A stretch of 64,000 nt of DNA from Phoronis australis (Eukaryota > Phoronida > Phoronidae). The notes under the pieces are model-generated. The model worked only from the letters and a program-made list of their open reading frames with translations, was not told where the DNA came from and did no database searches. A program made the position numbers and the translations under genes. How positions within the stretch are numbered: the stretch's first letter is position 1; every line of letters begins with the position of its first letter. Shown piece after piece: positions 41,701-56,700 of the stretch. The DNA lies in contig NMRA01000076.1 in assembly GCA_002633005.1 (NCBI GenBank), forward strand, positions 271,284 to 335,283, read 5' to 3'.

Positions 41701-44700
41701 CAAATGTTATTATTGAAATCATTACGTACTGTTCTCCCATGATAGAAAATAAAATTGAATGTGCTTCATCTGTCTTGTGCCATAATCCAATACATCATCA
41801 TGTTTTGCCCAGAGGTGACATGGCAGATCTAGGAATTGTTGTGTGGGAGAGGAGAAAAATCTGCTTAAGCCTTAAAAATGATTTGTTGATAGCATTTTAT
41901 AGACGTCCAATAGGGTGTCCCAGCCTCCCTGGGAACCTCCTAAATCTGTCTGTGTGAGGTGTCAGCGGTCTTCCGGTGGCTTGCATCACTTGCATTTATT
42001 TCTAATAATTTACTTTATGAAACCACTAACTTAATGGGTATAGCCCAGGAGAATATGATAGCTAGCACACCATTGTGGAAAGTACTATCTGCCGTATGAG
42101 AATGTGATTAATAGGGAGTGTACACTGCACCGCATGTTAAACTCACCAGCCAGTGTCATCTCCATGGTTTTCTGTTTAGGTGGAGAACCAACTTTGAAGA
42201 CCAACTTTGGCCCACAGAGGTCAACACGGGTGTCTAGTCTCACCCATTGTTGGAGACACATGTACTTGATGGGCACAGCACAGGTCAGACCCATGCAGTC
42301 GAAGTGAGGCTCGCAGTAAACATCGAAACCAGTCATGATTCCGCCCAAGAAGTGGGGACACTCTAGAAAAGATATAATAATTCATATGTTTGGATGAACT
42401 ATCAAAGGGATTTGCTTCAGGAACAGTGACACAATCCCATTCGTCAGAAATGCTGGTTTACACTCCACACACATATCCAACTTTTAGCAAAAGCGCAAAG
42501 TCTCAGAGAGTATTTCCATATGTTTATAACTAACGGTTTACGAGATAATTCATTTTTTAAAATTATTTCTAGACTGTTGTGCTGGCTAAACCTTTATTCA
42601 GCAACTGTGAACCGAATCATCAGGTAAATTTTTGACCTATTAGTCTTCAGACACTTTTCATGGAACAAACTGAAATACGTGTCCCACGCATATGATGAAT
42701 GCGTTCAGGTCAATCTCCCCATGTTGATCAACTGTCACTTCCATCTCAAACTATTCAGATGTTAAAGTCCATGCAGCACTATCTTTAGTTCACATAAATA
42801 TATCTTAAACTGGCGTAGAAATATAGATCACAAACATTTTTAAGTCTAGTCTGCACGCCACCTGTTGGCCACATCACAATAGGTTACGTGATGTGGCTGC
42901 CAGGTGACATGCAGACCAGACTAAAAAATATTTGTGAGTTTTAGTTCGTGTTTTTAGTTGGAACCCTTTGTTTTTTAAATACAGCAAATGAGCACTGCTA
43001 CCGATACATGACAAAACCATAGACAGAATGGAGTTCACCGATTGGTTCCACAGAAACGTTTAACACGGCTAAGATGATGCAATTTTGGCTTGATCTAACT
43101 AGCGCTGTGTGGGTATAATTCTCGCAAATATGGTAAATTAATGTCAACTGTGCCCAAAGGTCTACGAGGCATTACTGGACACTGACCTCAATTTTTTTGG
43201 TAACCAGTGCAGTAGTATCACACAAATTTCTGACTAAAATAATGGAATTATTTTTGTTTTCCTAACTGTTACGGTGAGAAAAGTGATTTTTTAAATTAGC
43301 TCCAGCCCAAACAGGAAACTGGAGCCTTCTCTGTTACAGCCAAAACACTCAGCTCAGGAGCTAAATCACAGCCAAAAAACACAACGACCGAGTGTTTTAA
43401 GAATATATAACTGGAAAAATCACTGACCTTGATTTCAGCAAATGTCAGGCAGACAGTGGCAAGTATTGTAGATTAGTCATAAAATCACAAAACACGACAG
43501 CTTTCATTGTTTTACAGCTCTGACCAAAGCTAATGACTATAAAAAGCCTATCGTACCAATAATAATGATCCAAAATGAGTTTTACAAATGTAAAAATGAC
43601 AATGTCCCTTGAAAGCTTCCAACTTTGCCTCGTATGCCTGCAATTTTAAGAACACTGGCTGATGGTTAGCCACAGTGCTTATCATGATAACGAATGTAAT
43701 ACAACGGTGCCATTTATCATAAGAATAAAATGAGAAAATGACATAAAACTTCAAAAAGATTGTACTCTAAATTTTCTCTGTAACATTAAAGTTTCATTCT
43801 CTGGAACAAGTAAACCCAATAATGTGTCATATGACTCATATTTGGACGTACTTCCGTATATCGCCTGGAAGAGCTTGTTAATCAGCGCCCCTCTGTAACC
43901 GTAACCGTCTTTTCCATATTTACGCAGCTTCCTGTTAATGGTGCTAGGCGACCAAGTCTTAGGGTTGGTCACTGAGAACTTGTCTGTAGGAAAACAATTA
44001 GAAAATTATTATAAAAATAGGCATCACACAAGAGCAACACAGTGCCTTGAAATGTGCCCACGACTGCACCACAAACACCATGCTTCTAGTGGTGTTTATT
44101 AGCATCATAGAAATGGCTATTCAAGATGGTGCAGAATATGTCGAACCTGTCCAAAAATTGAAAACTGTTGTAGTCTACTTGACAAAATTCATGAACATCC
44201 ATCGAAGAATTTTAGAGAGAGGCAGACGTGAATTAAAAAACAAAAACTGCCACTAGGGGGCAAAGCAGTAATCAGATCCATCTATCTGCAGTCAAGTTAA
44301 CAGGTATGGTATATACTGGCCAAATTTCCAACTGTATGAGAGATACAGATGAAGGTACAAAAAAGATGCCGTCCAAAGTCATGGGCAGCCGTCACATTTA
44401 TTGGAAAACATTTAATGAAGATTCTGCAACGGATAAAAAACTATACCCATGGATGTAAACAACAACATCACCAGTAGGGGCCACCAAAGTTGTCAGACCT
44501 GTCGAAAAATCAACATCAGGCACGCTGTTCTCATCGTGCTGGAACACATATGCTATGTTTCAATTAATGAACCTTAGTTTGAGAAGTTAGGCGGACAAAG
44601 AGACAGATGCCAAAAAATGGAATCAAACTAACAAAAACTAACCACTAGGTGGTGTGTCCTTAACAGAAAACTTTTTGGTACATTTCATGTAAATCTGACT

Positions 44701-47700
44701 GCAACTCTGAAGACATAGATGCAAACCTACAAAAATTAACAGGAGACTCAGCAGCAGTCGTATTAGCCAAAAACTCATCGCCATTAGTTGTCATCTCTGT
44801 GGGCACACATCTGTCAAATTTCATAAAGATCCTGGAAAGGGTTACGGTGCCGGAGACGCAAAAACACAAAATCACAACCAGGGGGAGTCAGCATATACAA
44901 ACCCATCTGAACAGACATCTACCGCTGTGACAGTCTTAATCAGAAACACATTTGAAAATTTCTAGAATCATCCTTCCAGCAGTTTGGCAGATAGAGACCT
45001 GGACGCCAAAAACAAACTCGTTACTGTTTTTTAAAATGGCCACTAGGAGGCGCAGAATACATCAAATCTTTGCTGTAAATGACAAAGAGTCGTCGTCTCC
45101 TTAACAGAAACCCAAATGCCAAATTTCATGAAAATGCAGCAAGGAACTCCAAAGATACAGAGGCACATGTAAAAAATAAAATTGTCACTAGGGGGCACAG
45201 CTGTAGTCGGATCAGTCTGAAACTCATCGTCATCTGACATCAGCTTCATAAGAACAGATCTACCAAATCTGGAAGGGGTTTAGGAGATACAGCAGTGGAT
45301 ACTGGATGACAGACACCCAGACAAAGATGGCAGCAATATGCACCCAAACTTTTGGTGCACAATAATGGAAATGTTTAATTTTCTGCAGTAGCAGTGTTAA
45401 TTTTCTTCTCCTTATTGACTAATTAAGTGGTATAATTGCAGTTGCATCAGAATTAAATTTTACCCAGAAAGACGGTAACAGAGAATTACCATTGTTATAT
45501 GAAAAATAATTGATTTTCAATATAAAACTGCAGCTGTGGTAAATAAACAAGAACTCAGATGTTAAACAATATATAAACAAGTCATTCAGTTTCCAAGAGA
45601 AACCGAGACTTTTCAGGGGATCATGTTCATGAACTTGAACAACTGAGGATATGGAATTTATAATGTTTTGAATTTGTTTTTGTCAGTGGTGAAATACGAT
45701 CTTGCATCACAAAAGCATTATTTTTCATAACGTAATTAATATATTAATAGAAAAGAATGAATAACTCATGTTAACTCAACAGGCACATTGTAAAACTGTT
45801 GACCACATATAGCACTACACAATAGAGGGAGTTCCAGTAATTCGCCATGCGTACGCGACATCATTCACAGGGGTCAAAGGTCACACATTTGCTCACCAGC
45901 ACAAGCTTGCAGCTTCTTGATGACAATGGTCAGGGCATCCACTCTGTCCACAAGTTTTTTCTTCTTGAACAGATCCACAACAAACCGTAGTGTGTAATGA
46001 CCAACATCAAATCTTTCAGCAATTTTCCAAATCTTTGATGTGCTGGATAACAGATTGTGACAGAACTGGCATTTTGTCATCGATTCTGATGAACGTGAAG
46101 GAGTGATATGAAGCAAGATGTGCAAAATCTTCACATATCAAATAAAATTTTGTTTGTGATAAATCTCCACGCAATATGTTGGACAAAAGAAACGTTACTC
46201 TTTTAAAATTCAGTTCACTACTGAAAATGATCATTTTCAGTTTCCATACTATTGCAATCATCACACAATCAGAAAAATGATATGGAGTCCGTTCCAAGAA
46301 ATTGACTTAAGTTCATTTTTGACTTAAGTCTAAGATTTGTCCTAACTTCCAAACTCTGAAACTACCAGATGCAGTAAGACGGTCAAATTAAGACAAAACT
46401 TTTATCAAAAACTTAGCTCAAACTTCAGATCTCTTTCTTGAAACGATCTTGAGACAAATTTAAGTTTTATGTTAAAATTTACTATAAGTTAAGATTTGTC
46501 TTAGTTAAGTCAGTTTTGTTGGAATGGACCCATGGTCTGCAAGAGGATGGGATACACACAGTGGCATGCAGGAGGGAGGGGGGGTGCACCAGGCATTCAC
46601 ATGGGGGGCATCCAATCATTGTGAATAAAATTTTTGAAATTGTGACTGATTTGTAGTCAGTATGAATTAAGTTTCTATTTTATGTTTCATCTTTTTCACT
46701 TTTCTTAGTACTACTGTAACAGTACGTGCATTTGAGTAGAGACAGGGGCATCCAATAAAAAAATTGCCCCATGCATGACCAAAACTCTGCATGCTACTGG
46801 ATACATACCACTGGATCCATTCCAAGTTTTGCAACCTTATAACCTTGAAAGTAAAAAAAATCAAGGATATACACTAAAAATTTGAATCCCTAACACGATA
46901 ATCAACTCACTTTAAAAAACTTTTGTGAAGCACCACCTACAAAAAGCTTAACTTACTCTCCTCCAAGTAATGCCTTGACATCATTGACAAAATCAATGAC
47001 ACCTTTCAGTTGTTCTGACAGAGGGCGCTGTGCCCTCATATCCACATTGGCAGGTCGGTAAGGTGGCTCAGGAGCTCTATACCTGCACAAATTGAACCAA
47101 AGGTCAGACTGTATTTTTATAGAGCAATCAATGTTTTAGGGGACAAAAATATAAAACATGAAATTTTAACATTAAATTTTTATTTTCATTGCAAAATCAT
47201 CAATTTGCACGTAATTAATTATCATACCTTTTGCATTTTTCAGAGTTCAGAGCAGCAAACTAATAATTCTTCAAGGTTCAGTCAGCTCAGTATTCTCCAG
47301 TCCAGGGCTGCATCCGTAGTCGACAGAGCTTTGCCAAAACACATGATCATGCAAAACTTCTTCAGATATCATCATGCATTACAAGCAAAGCATCTGAAAA
47401 TACTACCTACGCTCACGGAATTTTTGCATTTTGCAGATTACAGCACAGTTCTAACCTGTTCGTGAATTCTCCTTGATTTCTTTTCATGTTTCGGTTCAAC
47501 TTTTTGGACTGTTTATCATTCTTGTCTGCAAACGCACCAGAATCTGCCCGCCTGCCCAGGTGTGTGACTATGCGGTCATTGCACTCCTGCAAGAAGCGAC
47601 AGTTTACAGCACAGGTCATAGAAAAGGGATATGTATAACTCCCATATTTTCTTTTGGAATTCCTAGAGAGGGCCCCACTCACTTCCTATGCTCAATTCAG

Positions 47701-50700
47701 CTTCCACTTAGTGAGCAGAGGACGTACTTGGTGGAAGTTAAACATGCCATAACACCAGGTGTCACTAGTGAATATAGTAATGCCTGTATGGTGCCAAAGA
47801 AAGAACTATTGAAGCCCAAGGTAAAATCACGTGCCCCTAGCGAAAAAGGGGTGTCACAGAAAATATTGCGAACTTGTAAGAGTACCCTAGCAAAACAAAC
47901 ACCACTGGAGTGATATTGGTCAGCAAAACCATTAAATTACAGAAGAACACAGTACGTCAACACAATCTTTGTCCCATAAGGCCAAGATTTCTCACTGTGT
48001 CTCCTGAGAGAAGCAAAGGGGTCCTTTGACAATCCGGGAATCTCACTAAAGTAAAACTCCCACAATTCCTCACCTGCACCCAACTGGGAAAGAGAGAGTT
48101 CCTCTCCGTGTACTTAGTAGGATCCACCCACTCGCCATCCTTCTTCAGCTCTTTCACTTTCTGGGAAGACCTCATTCTGCGATAGCTTTTGGGCACCTTG
48201 CGCACACTGACAAACATGAAGTTCTTTTGCCTGTCACCAGGGGATGCTTGCATCGTTCCAATTTGCTCACCAGCCTTTGCTGGCTTCCCGCTTGATGTAA
48301 CTGCCCTGTTTGATAACAGAAAGCAGGCCATCTAACAACTGTTTAAGATATAAATGAGCATTGGATATTTCTGCAGTGATGCATTAAAGACTGAAGTCAA
48401 GGTTTCAGAAGAAAAGTTGAATCAGGTGTTAGTAAGAATATGATGACTTGAATCGGACCCACTCACAATAATGACCATTTTCACAAGCGTACAAGTCACA
48501 GGCTTTTGGGTTTGGTTGGCTTGTTGCTAGCGCAGTTTACACTTCTGACAACATGAGAATGGTGACAGCAGTCAACCTTTTAATTACTTTTTCAAATAGA
48601 AAAACATGACGCAACAACCAACCACAAAAAAAAACTTTAAAAAGATCCAATCAAGCAAAAACAAATATCAGCACTAGACACAGTGAGCTGCAGCTCGCAC
48701 TTGCAACCTGAAACTCCGAAATACAGCATAGCTTTGAGGCACCTTGTATCAATTCGCAACATTCGACCTAATTTCCAACGTATGCGACCTGAGTTTTTAT
48801 ACTTCTCGGCAGATACCAGGCAAACATGAAGTAGCTTTTTTGAGCAAATTCGGTCGTTCTTTGGTTGTTGCCAAATCAAGTTTAAAAGAACACTAACACA
48901 GAACAATCCTGTCGATGACTTTGTGAACATGTCGTGTGAACATGGGATAATGCAGAATTGATCTTCGACGCGTTGGCACTGGCGAGTGATTTCGGCTACT
49001 TTTGCCAAGGGCTGAAGAAAATTTCGGATCACAGCATAATTCGCGATACAACATCACAAAACAGCCATGTTTCCTCTATTCTTAAACGGTCAACTTACCA
49101 AAACTTTGTGGTGGAAATTTTTTTTATTTTTCATGTAAGATGTCCTGGTTATCCAATTGAAATATCCCCAAGACAATATCGCACTGCGGCACTGCAACTG
49201 GTCATGTCCCACTGCTTGCGTGCAATGTCCTGGCAGATGATCACAATTTGGAAATGTCGTCAAGTAACAGACCGTTTCAATTTGCATTTCATTTTTATCA
49301 CAAAAGATAGCAGCACATGAAAGTGACAACCATACTAATAGCCAAACGACAGCCACGACTTAATTTAATTGTCTTTCAGCAGAGTAGTTTTGAGTCACGA
49401 AGAAATTCTCAAACCCTTGAGCACCCACATGAATGAGCCATCTCTCAATCACACGTTTGTGGCAATGTACTCCAGCGAGTGCACCACTCCAAAGCCCCAC
49501 ATAAAAAGAGAACAGCTGCAGTCCTACGTAAAAGAGCGCCCTGGAGTTTATTTGACAGAAAACTTAGACCTCCGGCAGTTATAAATGACCCTGCGCTTTA
49601 CAATATTTAACGAGCTCAAGGCTCAATGCTCTTCAGAACCACTATTCTCCCCCATCTATGCTCATAATGCAACTTAAACAGGTAGACACAAAAATCTGGT
49701 TAGCGAACTTTTTATTCTTCTCTTCATTCACCCCCCAGCTTACCGCCAGTTTTTCACCCCCCGGGTTGTCAGTCGATCACATCGTAGATTTTTTTAAACT
49801 AGATTGGAAACAATATTGACCAGCTGAAGAAGGCCAATTAGAGACAAAATAATTCTAGATGCCTAAATAGGGTAGGTGGTAACAATATTCACACACTCAT
49901 GCAAGCCTATATGGAGTTTGTCAAACAAACTCGTATTATAACTGGTCTTACTATTGCAGTCTTTCAATGTCTAGTACCGCAAACTTCATTTGGGATAATG
50001 ACCATGCACACATACGCACCATGTCACTGTACAAGGCAACACTTGTATTTAACTTTCAGGCACACTTGCTATTTTCACAGGATTCAAAATCTCGCCGTTT
50101 TTATACACTTTGGGGGGATGGAGAAGGTGGAGAAAAACGTACGGTTTGTACACTCTCGTGAAAATGGTGACAATTGTGAAAATTCCCTCATTAATTTTCA
50201 AAAGATCCTGAAACCTTGTCAGTACATACGTTCTGAGATACTTCACGTTGTACAAGAAGATGACGTATTTCTTCAGACTGCCTTTTGTAGGTTCGATTCG
50301 AATTCTTTGACGAGGAAGTTTTTCATGGTAATAAACACCAGTCACTGGGGCGACAACCTACAAAATCACAATAATTCACAGTCATCTAGTGTGCAACCTA
50401 CGGTAACTGGATTTGTGGTTTAGAAACAAAGTTCGGGGCCCCGTTCCAAGAAAACTGACTTTATGTTAGCTAAATCTTAAATTTCAGCCAAGTTTAGGAT
50501 AAAACTTACAATAAATTTACCTCAAGTTTGTTTCAAGAAGGAGATCTCAAGTTTGACTAAAGTTGTTGACTCGAGTTTCATCTTCATTTTGACTAACTTA
50601 CCAGATGTGGAAGTTTCAATGTTTGGAAGTTTTAACTTCTTAAAAGACAAATCTTAGACTTAGGTCAGTTTCTTGGCACGGGCCCCAATATTCTAAATAT

Positions 50701-53700
50701 AGGACGGCATGTTCAGAGATTTCAATCTTTGATTGTTAGATGTCACAAGAGTACAATAACAAGGGTTGAACTGTGGCAATATAAGGCATCCACAATAAAT
50801 ATTCCAGTAAACTAAAATAACAGTTGAAGAATTCTAAAAAGCGTCACTAAGCAAAATCAACTGAGTGAGAGTGACGACAAAGACAACAACACCCAATATG
50901 ACGACACTCACGACTCCACTGATGACACAGGAAATAACAATAAAAACGCAACCAGCACTGCAACAAGACCAAGGCTGATGTGCCAAAATGACAGCAACAC
51001 CACCAGTTACGATACATAACTTCAGTGAGTTATCGAGCAGGATCTACCAAAATGGTCCAGTTGGATTTGAACCTAGACCACACTGCCTCCACAAGACTAC
51101 AAGGACTATACAATTAGGTAAAAGTCACAAACAGGGGCCCCATGTTTTGAGAACCAGTTTTGTCCACCTAACAACAGGTATCGAACTGGTTCTCAATATA
51201 CAGGACCCTCTAAGTGACTACGGCCCTCAATGCCACGTTCCTGCATGCGCTGCGTCAAATTATTTCAAATTTCTATCATCAGAGTTGCAGCCCACAGTCC
51301 AGCAGTAAAACTCCACTGGCATTGGAAAGTCCAGTATATTAATGCAGCTGACAAAACTTAAGCAAGAGCAACACTGGAGCACTGACGTGCGCTCACGGTG
51401 CATCGCAAATGATACATTTTTAGGGGTAAAGCTAAGATACAATACGGCTGCTTAACCAATTTGACCACAATGGGCAGCAGCAGCGAAGTATTGACATGAG
51501 ATGTTCTAATAATGCCCTACACCCTTGCGCCAAATTTCATCAAAATTGGACAAGGCATTTTTGAGATATCGAGCAGACACCTGGATGCCTGGACAAAGTG
51601 ACAACAATACGCAACCACATGATATGTGGGAGCATAAAAGAGTACAGTGGTGTGAAAAAGAGGCTATAAATATATATCTATACCAGTCCTTTATATATGT
51701 AAATGGTGCAAGCCTGGATATATTATGTTAAGTTTTCTGACCTAATTCTCTGTACCATTATTATACTGTTTTTATGATGTATTGCAATAAAAAATACTGC
51801 AACATTCAAATGTCGAGTAATTCGAAATGGCCATGTTGATTCAGCAATATCTACTCCTTGTCTGTTTTCCTCTGAGTTTCCGTCAGATTTGAACAAAACT
51901 CGTCAACTTTTTTAAAAATTCATTATTGCATTCACACAAAAATTCATTTTGGTAAGTAATAAGAAAATGCATGCCAATAACCTTTAACACTTTTTATACA
52001 TTCAGCAATCCATAAAAATATCCCAATATGAAATAAAGGGGAAATGGGAGATATTGTAATAAGTTGCCAGAATCACTAATTGGCAACATTCGTACTTACA
52101 CAATGACAACTGGCCTGTAACTGCAAGAAAGGCAGTCCAATGTTGGGTGAAAATAAACCAGCAGACGTATGCAACGCATAACTGCCAACATTCGAAAATG
52201 AACAAGCAAGGCATCCGGATTTAGTACACAACATTAGGAGCAACTGCTCATCACGGCATGCAGAAACACCACAACAGCATTTTTAGTCATGTTTGTGATA
52301 CAGAATAAGGAAGTTGAACGGGTAAATCCTATACAAAAACGCAAAGTTTACTTGCGTGTGTCAAAAAGTAGGAGGATGCGGGACATTCCCGCGACAAGTG
52401 AGACAGTTGGCAAGTAAGGCTTACGTAACCATGGTAACCTAGCTTAGCTACTTTAGGTTTCCTTGATTTTCAAAACACTCACGATCGAGAAACCAGGAAC
52501 CATGAGGCAAATAACTCTTAAATGATTTTCTGACTTTACATAAGAGGTAGCACTTCGGACAAAAAATTAAAACCAAGCTGTTGTGTTCATCTCACCTTCT
52601 GACCAGCATCAGCCAGTAACATAATGCCAATTCCTTCAGTTTTGTTGCTATAGAGATTCTTAGCAGTGGACGGCCAGTTGCCATCTCCATAATCATCTTG
52701 AGCCCCGCTACGTCTGGTTCTGGGGAATTTCTTGTGAAACTTGGCTCCAAACAACATGTTAAATGTGTCTTTGGCTTTGGTAACACTGCAGAGGAATAGT
52801 TCAAATTATCAACTGATCAATTCTTCGTTAAAATGACAATGGTTGAACTGATGCTGCTTTAAGTTCTGTCAAGTGCATTCCGTACGTGAAAAAAACTAAA
52901 TTCAATTTTTAAAATAAGTCATATTCAGCAACTAAAAGTACAAAATTGAAATCAAACAACATCAAACAACAACAATCAGCCTGGATTAAGAAAATTAGGA
53001 AAACTAATTGTTATAACCTAAATTTCCGCTACTAATTTCTTATGACCATTTCCAAAATTTTGTTTCTGAATTTTTGTTAATAATGGCACATAATATCATT
53101 GTCGCAACCGCTGCCATCGTCATCATCTCTACCAGTACCAGTATCGTCACCATCACCATCAGTTACAGCAAGCACTTACTATGTTTTTATCGTGTCGATA
53201 ATGTCTTTTATGTTGTAGTAGACAGCCAGGATGGATTTATACAGGTCAAACAAAGGCTTGAACAGATATTCAAATGGTTCCAGCAAGTTACTTAGAGCCG
53301 AGATGAACTTCATGCCAACCTCTTTTTGTTGTTGACCCTAACATAATGAACAACACATGGTCATGGAGATCAAGAAAACAAAGCAATTTCACCAAGTCAT
53401 TAATGAGTTTGGACCATAGATCAAAAATGGTTAATTGTACACAAATACAGTTATTAAAATGATCACTTATGCATACATTTCAATATGAGAATGTTTCATA
53501 AAAATGACAAATTAGAACTCAACCCTTGTTTTCAATCTGTACTATTGTCCTACTATAACTGAATAGCCTTTAGAGCATACTACATCCACTTTGCATTCAT
53601 GTCTGCGAATAAAGTTTTTTCCATCTTATGTAAATTGGTCTAACATAAGAGAACTAATTAATAATATTCCGACAAATAATTAAAGTTAATCGTACTCACC

Positions 53701-56700
53701 ATGCTCTTCAGACCAGTGGCACCATATCCAACCTTGAAAGGTGTTGGTCGCGTGGCGTAGATTTTTAACATGTTGGAGACCTCCTTTGTGGCAAACACCA
53801 TGTCAGTCTTGAGGGCGCGCAGATCCTCGCCAGGCGTCATCCAGTAGGGGAGGTTGCCTCCCTTGATGGGGAAGTTGATTTCCACGCGTTTCTTGGCACC
53901 CATCAGCATGAACATTGCCATAGCAACCCTGGGTTAGACAAAAAACAACTCACTTGCAAGAAGTGTTCTAAGAATTTCACAACATACAAGGTAGCCAGAT
54001 ATACTTTGTACAAAATGGCCCAGTTGGTGCTTTGACTGTGTTAACGACAACCCCACAAACAAGAAAATCGGATACCTGATGAAAGCTTGCCCAAGTCCTT
54101 CCAGAGCACTAGATGGCGCTGAAATCAGTTCACCGAGGGATTGCACGATCTGTTTGCCAGTTTTCTCAAACTGCTCAATAGCATATGGGATTGTCACTTG
54201 AATGGCATCAAGAATTGTCTGAAAACAGTTGAAAGTACTAATTATTTGGCTCAGATTTCTTAGAACATCACGAAGCACAGAGAATCATGATATGCATAGT
54301 CCTGACAGTCAAAACCTCCTGCGTAAAGCATGACTCAATGCTAGACACACGCACAATTCAAGAACACAAAGTTTGATGATTTGAAAAGAGTCTGTTTACT
54401 ATGAATGGTATAAAAGGGTATACTCGGCTATTTTGTGATGATTGCAGCTAAAAAAATAAGATACCCACCCATGTAGAGAATGGATACGAAAAAGAAACCT
54501 ATTTGTGGAGAGTCTCCATGAAAATGTCATCTTGACATAGAATTTTGCTCCAAAAACACCACCCTTTTGTAAAGGAATAATTCCATAAACCAAACATTTT
54601 GTAAGGACTCTTGAGCAGTTGTCTTTCAAACTATTAAGCCTGAAACAGTACAAGAGGAGATGCTATGATGACAAAAAGAGTACATTTATTGTACCAAACA
54701 TTTAAAACTAAGGTAAGGACAATATTATTAAAAACCCGGATGTAGATTGTTAGTAGCAAATTGGAACCTTTTTTAGAGTTCCGAATTACTACAAAGTAAA
54801 CCGTTATGGCATTGCATTTTGTCACAAAAGGCACGCTTTCCTATGGAAACTGGTCATGAACAAAAATGGGGAAAACGTCACCCATCTGACCAACACATCC
54901 CGTTTCACGTCTACTATGAAAGTACACCCTGGGGCATTGTGTCGAAATCTCCAAATTCTCCTCTTCCAGTTTGAATTCATCAGCTATAATTGTTGTAATG
55001 TGGTTGTGGTTGATCTAACTATTGCAATTTACTTCGAATGAAATTTGCCAGGTTGAAAGTTAAACATTTTCAAACTACCAGTAACAAGAGCAATGCGGAG
55101 CGTTGAAATGCGCTCATGAATGCACAGCAAATGGTGCTACTAGGGGTGCTTATTTGTATTATAAAAGTGGCCACTAGATGGGCAGAAAAACTGCCACTAA
55201 GAGGCGACACAGTAGCCGAAGTCGTCGGGAAATCATCGTCAACTATCCTCCTCACATTAAGAACATATATGCCAATTTTCACAATGATCCTTAGAGTGGT
55301 TTGGTTGTTAGAGGGGCAGATGCCAAAAAACTCGAAAACAGTAAAAATGCCCACTAGATGGCGCAAAATGCCTCGAATCTATCTGAAAACGACGGCATGT
55401 CATTGTTTCCTTAATAGAAAGCTATTACCAAAATTTCATAAAAATCTGTCGAGCAACTTCAGAGAAAAAGAACAAATTCAAATAGCCACTAGAGGCACAG
55501 CGTTTGTTCAAAAGTTGTCATCTTGTGTTGTCCACTTCATATAAATACACTTGCTAAAGTTAATATAAAGATCCTGCAGTGGGTTTAGCACATACAGTTA
55601 TGAGTGCAAAAAAACTGCCACTAGGAGGTGCCACAGTAGTCCAAGTCGTCGGAAAACCATCGTCAACTGTCCTCTTCACACTAAGAACATTATATGCCAA
55701 TTTCCACAATCATCCTAAGAGTGGTTTGGTTGATAGAGGGGTGGAGGCAAAAAACAGACTCGAAAACAGTAAAAATGGCCACTAGGTGGTGCAAAATACC
55801 TCAAATCCGTCTGAAAATGGGATTATAGCATTATCTTACTAATTGATACCTATGTGCCATATTTCAAGAAAATCCGTTCAGGACCTTTGAAGATACAGAC
55901 TGAGGTAAATGTAAGGAACTAAAGTTGCCGCTAAGGGGCACACTGGTAGTTGGATCCGTGCGAAATTCGTCGTCATTTGTCGTCAGCTTCATAGAAACAC
56001 ATCTGTCAAATCTCATCAAGATCCTGCAAGGGGTTTAGGAGATACAGCTGAGGACGCCGGATACCTGGACAGAGGTGACCGCAATATGCACCCACATATA
56101 AATATGTTGGCGCATAAAAACCATGACACAAGTTTTTCAGGTCACTGTTTGCTTCTTTGCTACTTAAACGAAATGTCTTGAAAACAAACAGAGATGAGGT
56201 TTAGGAGTTCAGATTTTCATTTTCTTTTCAGTTAAAAACTTCATCAACAGGGATTTTTCAGAAACAAGGAATTTTCAAAATACTCTTTTGTAATTTGTCG
56301 AGGTACACCAGAGAAAAGACCACCACAGTGGAATGGCGTTGAACTTCACGAGGTTTTTCTATGCATTACCGTTACAAAATTCTCGATGTCCATTTTCACG
56401 TCATTAATGAAAAACTTGATTCTGAGAACAACTTTCCGGACTGCTGTCACCCAGGGGAGACAATTGGTGGTTTTCCCAGTCCAGCTTGCCAGCGCTTCAG
56501 CAGTTTTGACGATGTTCTTGGGAAGGTCAATAATGGTTTGAGCAAAGGATTTGAACAAGGCCTATAAATACAACAAAGTTAATTAATGTTCAACACAAAG
56601 CAATATGTTCATGTGTAGTGCCATATTTCTTTTATGAATGGACACACATGACCTGTCGAATCATGTAATAAAAAGGGATGACAAAGTTACAACATATAAC

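Noticed and set aside
47473-47913. 146-codon plus-strand open frame
   Set aside because: Begins antisense to exon W14 and runs on into intron; no recognisable domain.
48637-49032. 131-codon minus-strand open frame
   Set aside because: No suitable splice sites or domain, and phase does not fit the gene.
49090-49356. Minus-strand 88-codon frame with signal-like start and many cysteines
   Set aside because: Starts with GTG after a nearby TAA and has no upstream Met; the donor GTAAGT at its end is in a phase that does not fit W11-W13. The real linking exon is 50230-50357.
49899-50423. 174-codon plus-strand open frame
   Set aside because: Antisense to exon W12, no domain, and coding evidence favours the minus strand.
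52095-52115. 21-nt microexon candidate between a strong acceptor and GTAAGT
   Set aside because: In phase 0-0 but unnecessary once W12 is placed; the peptide is not domain-like.
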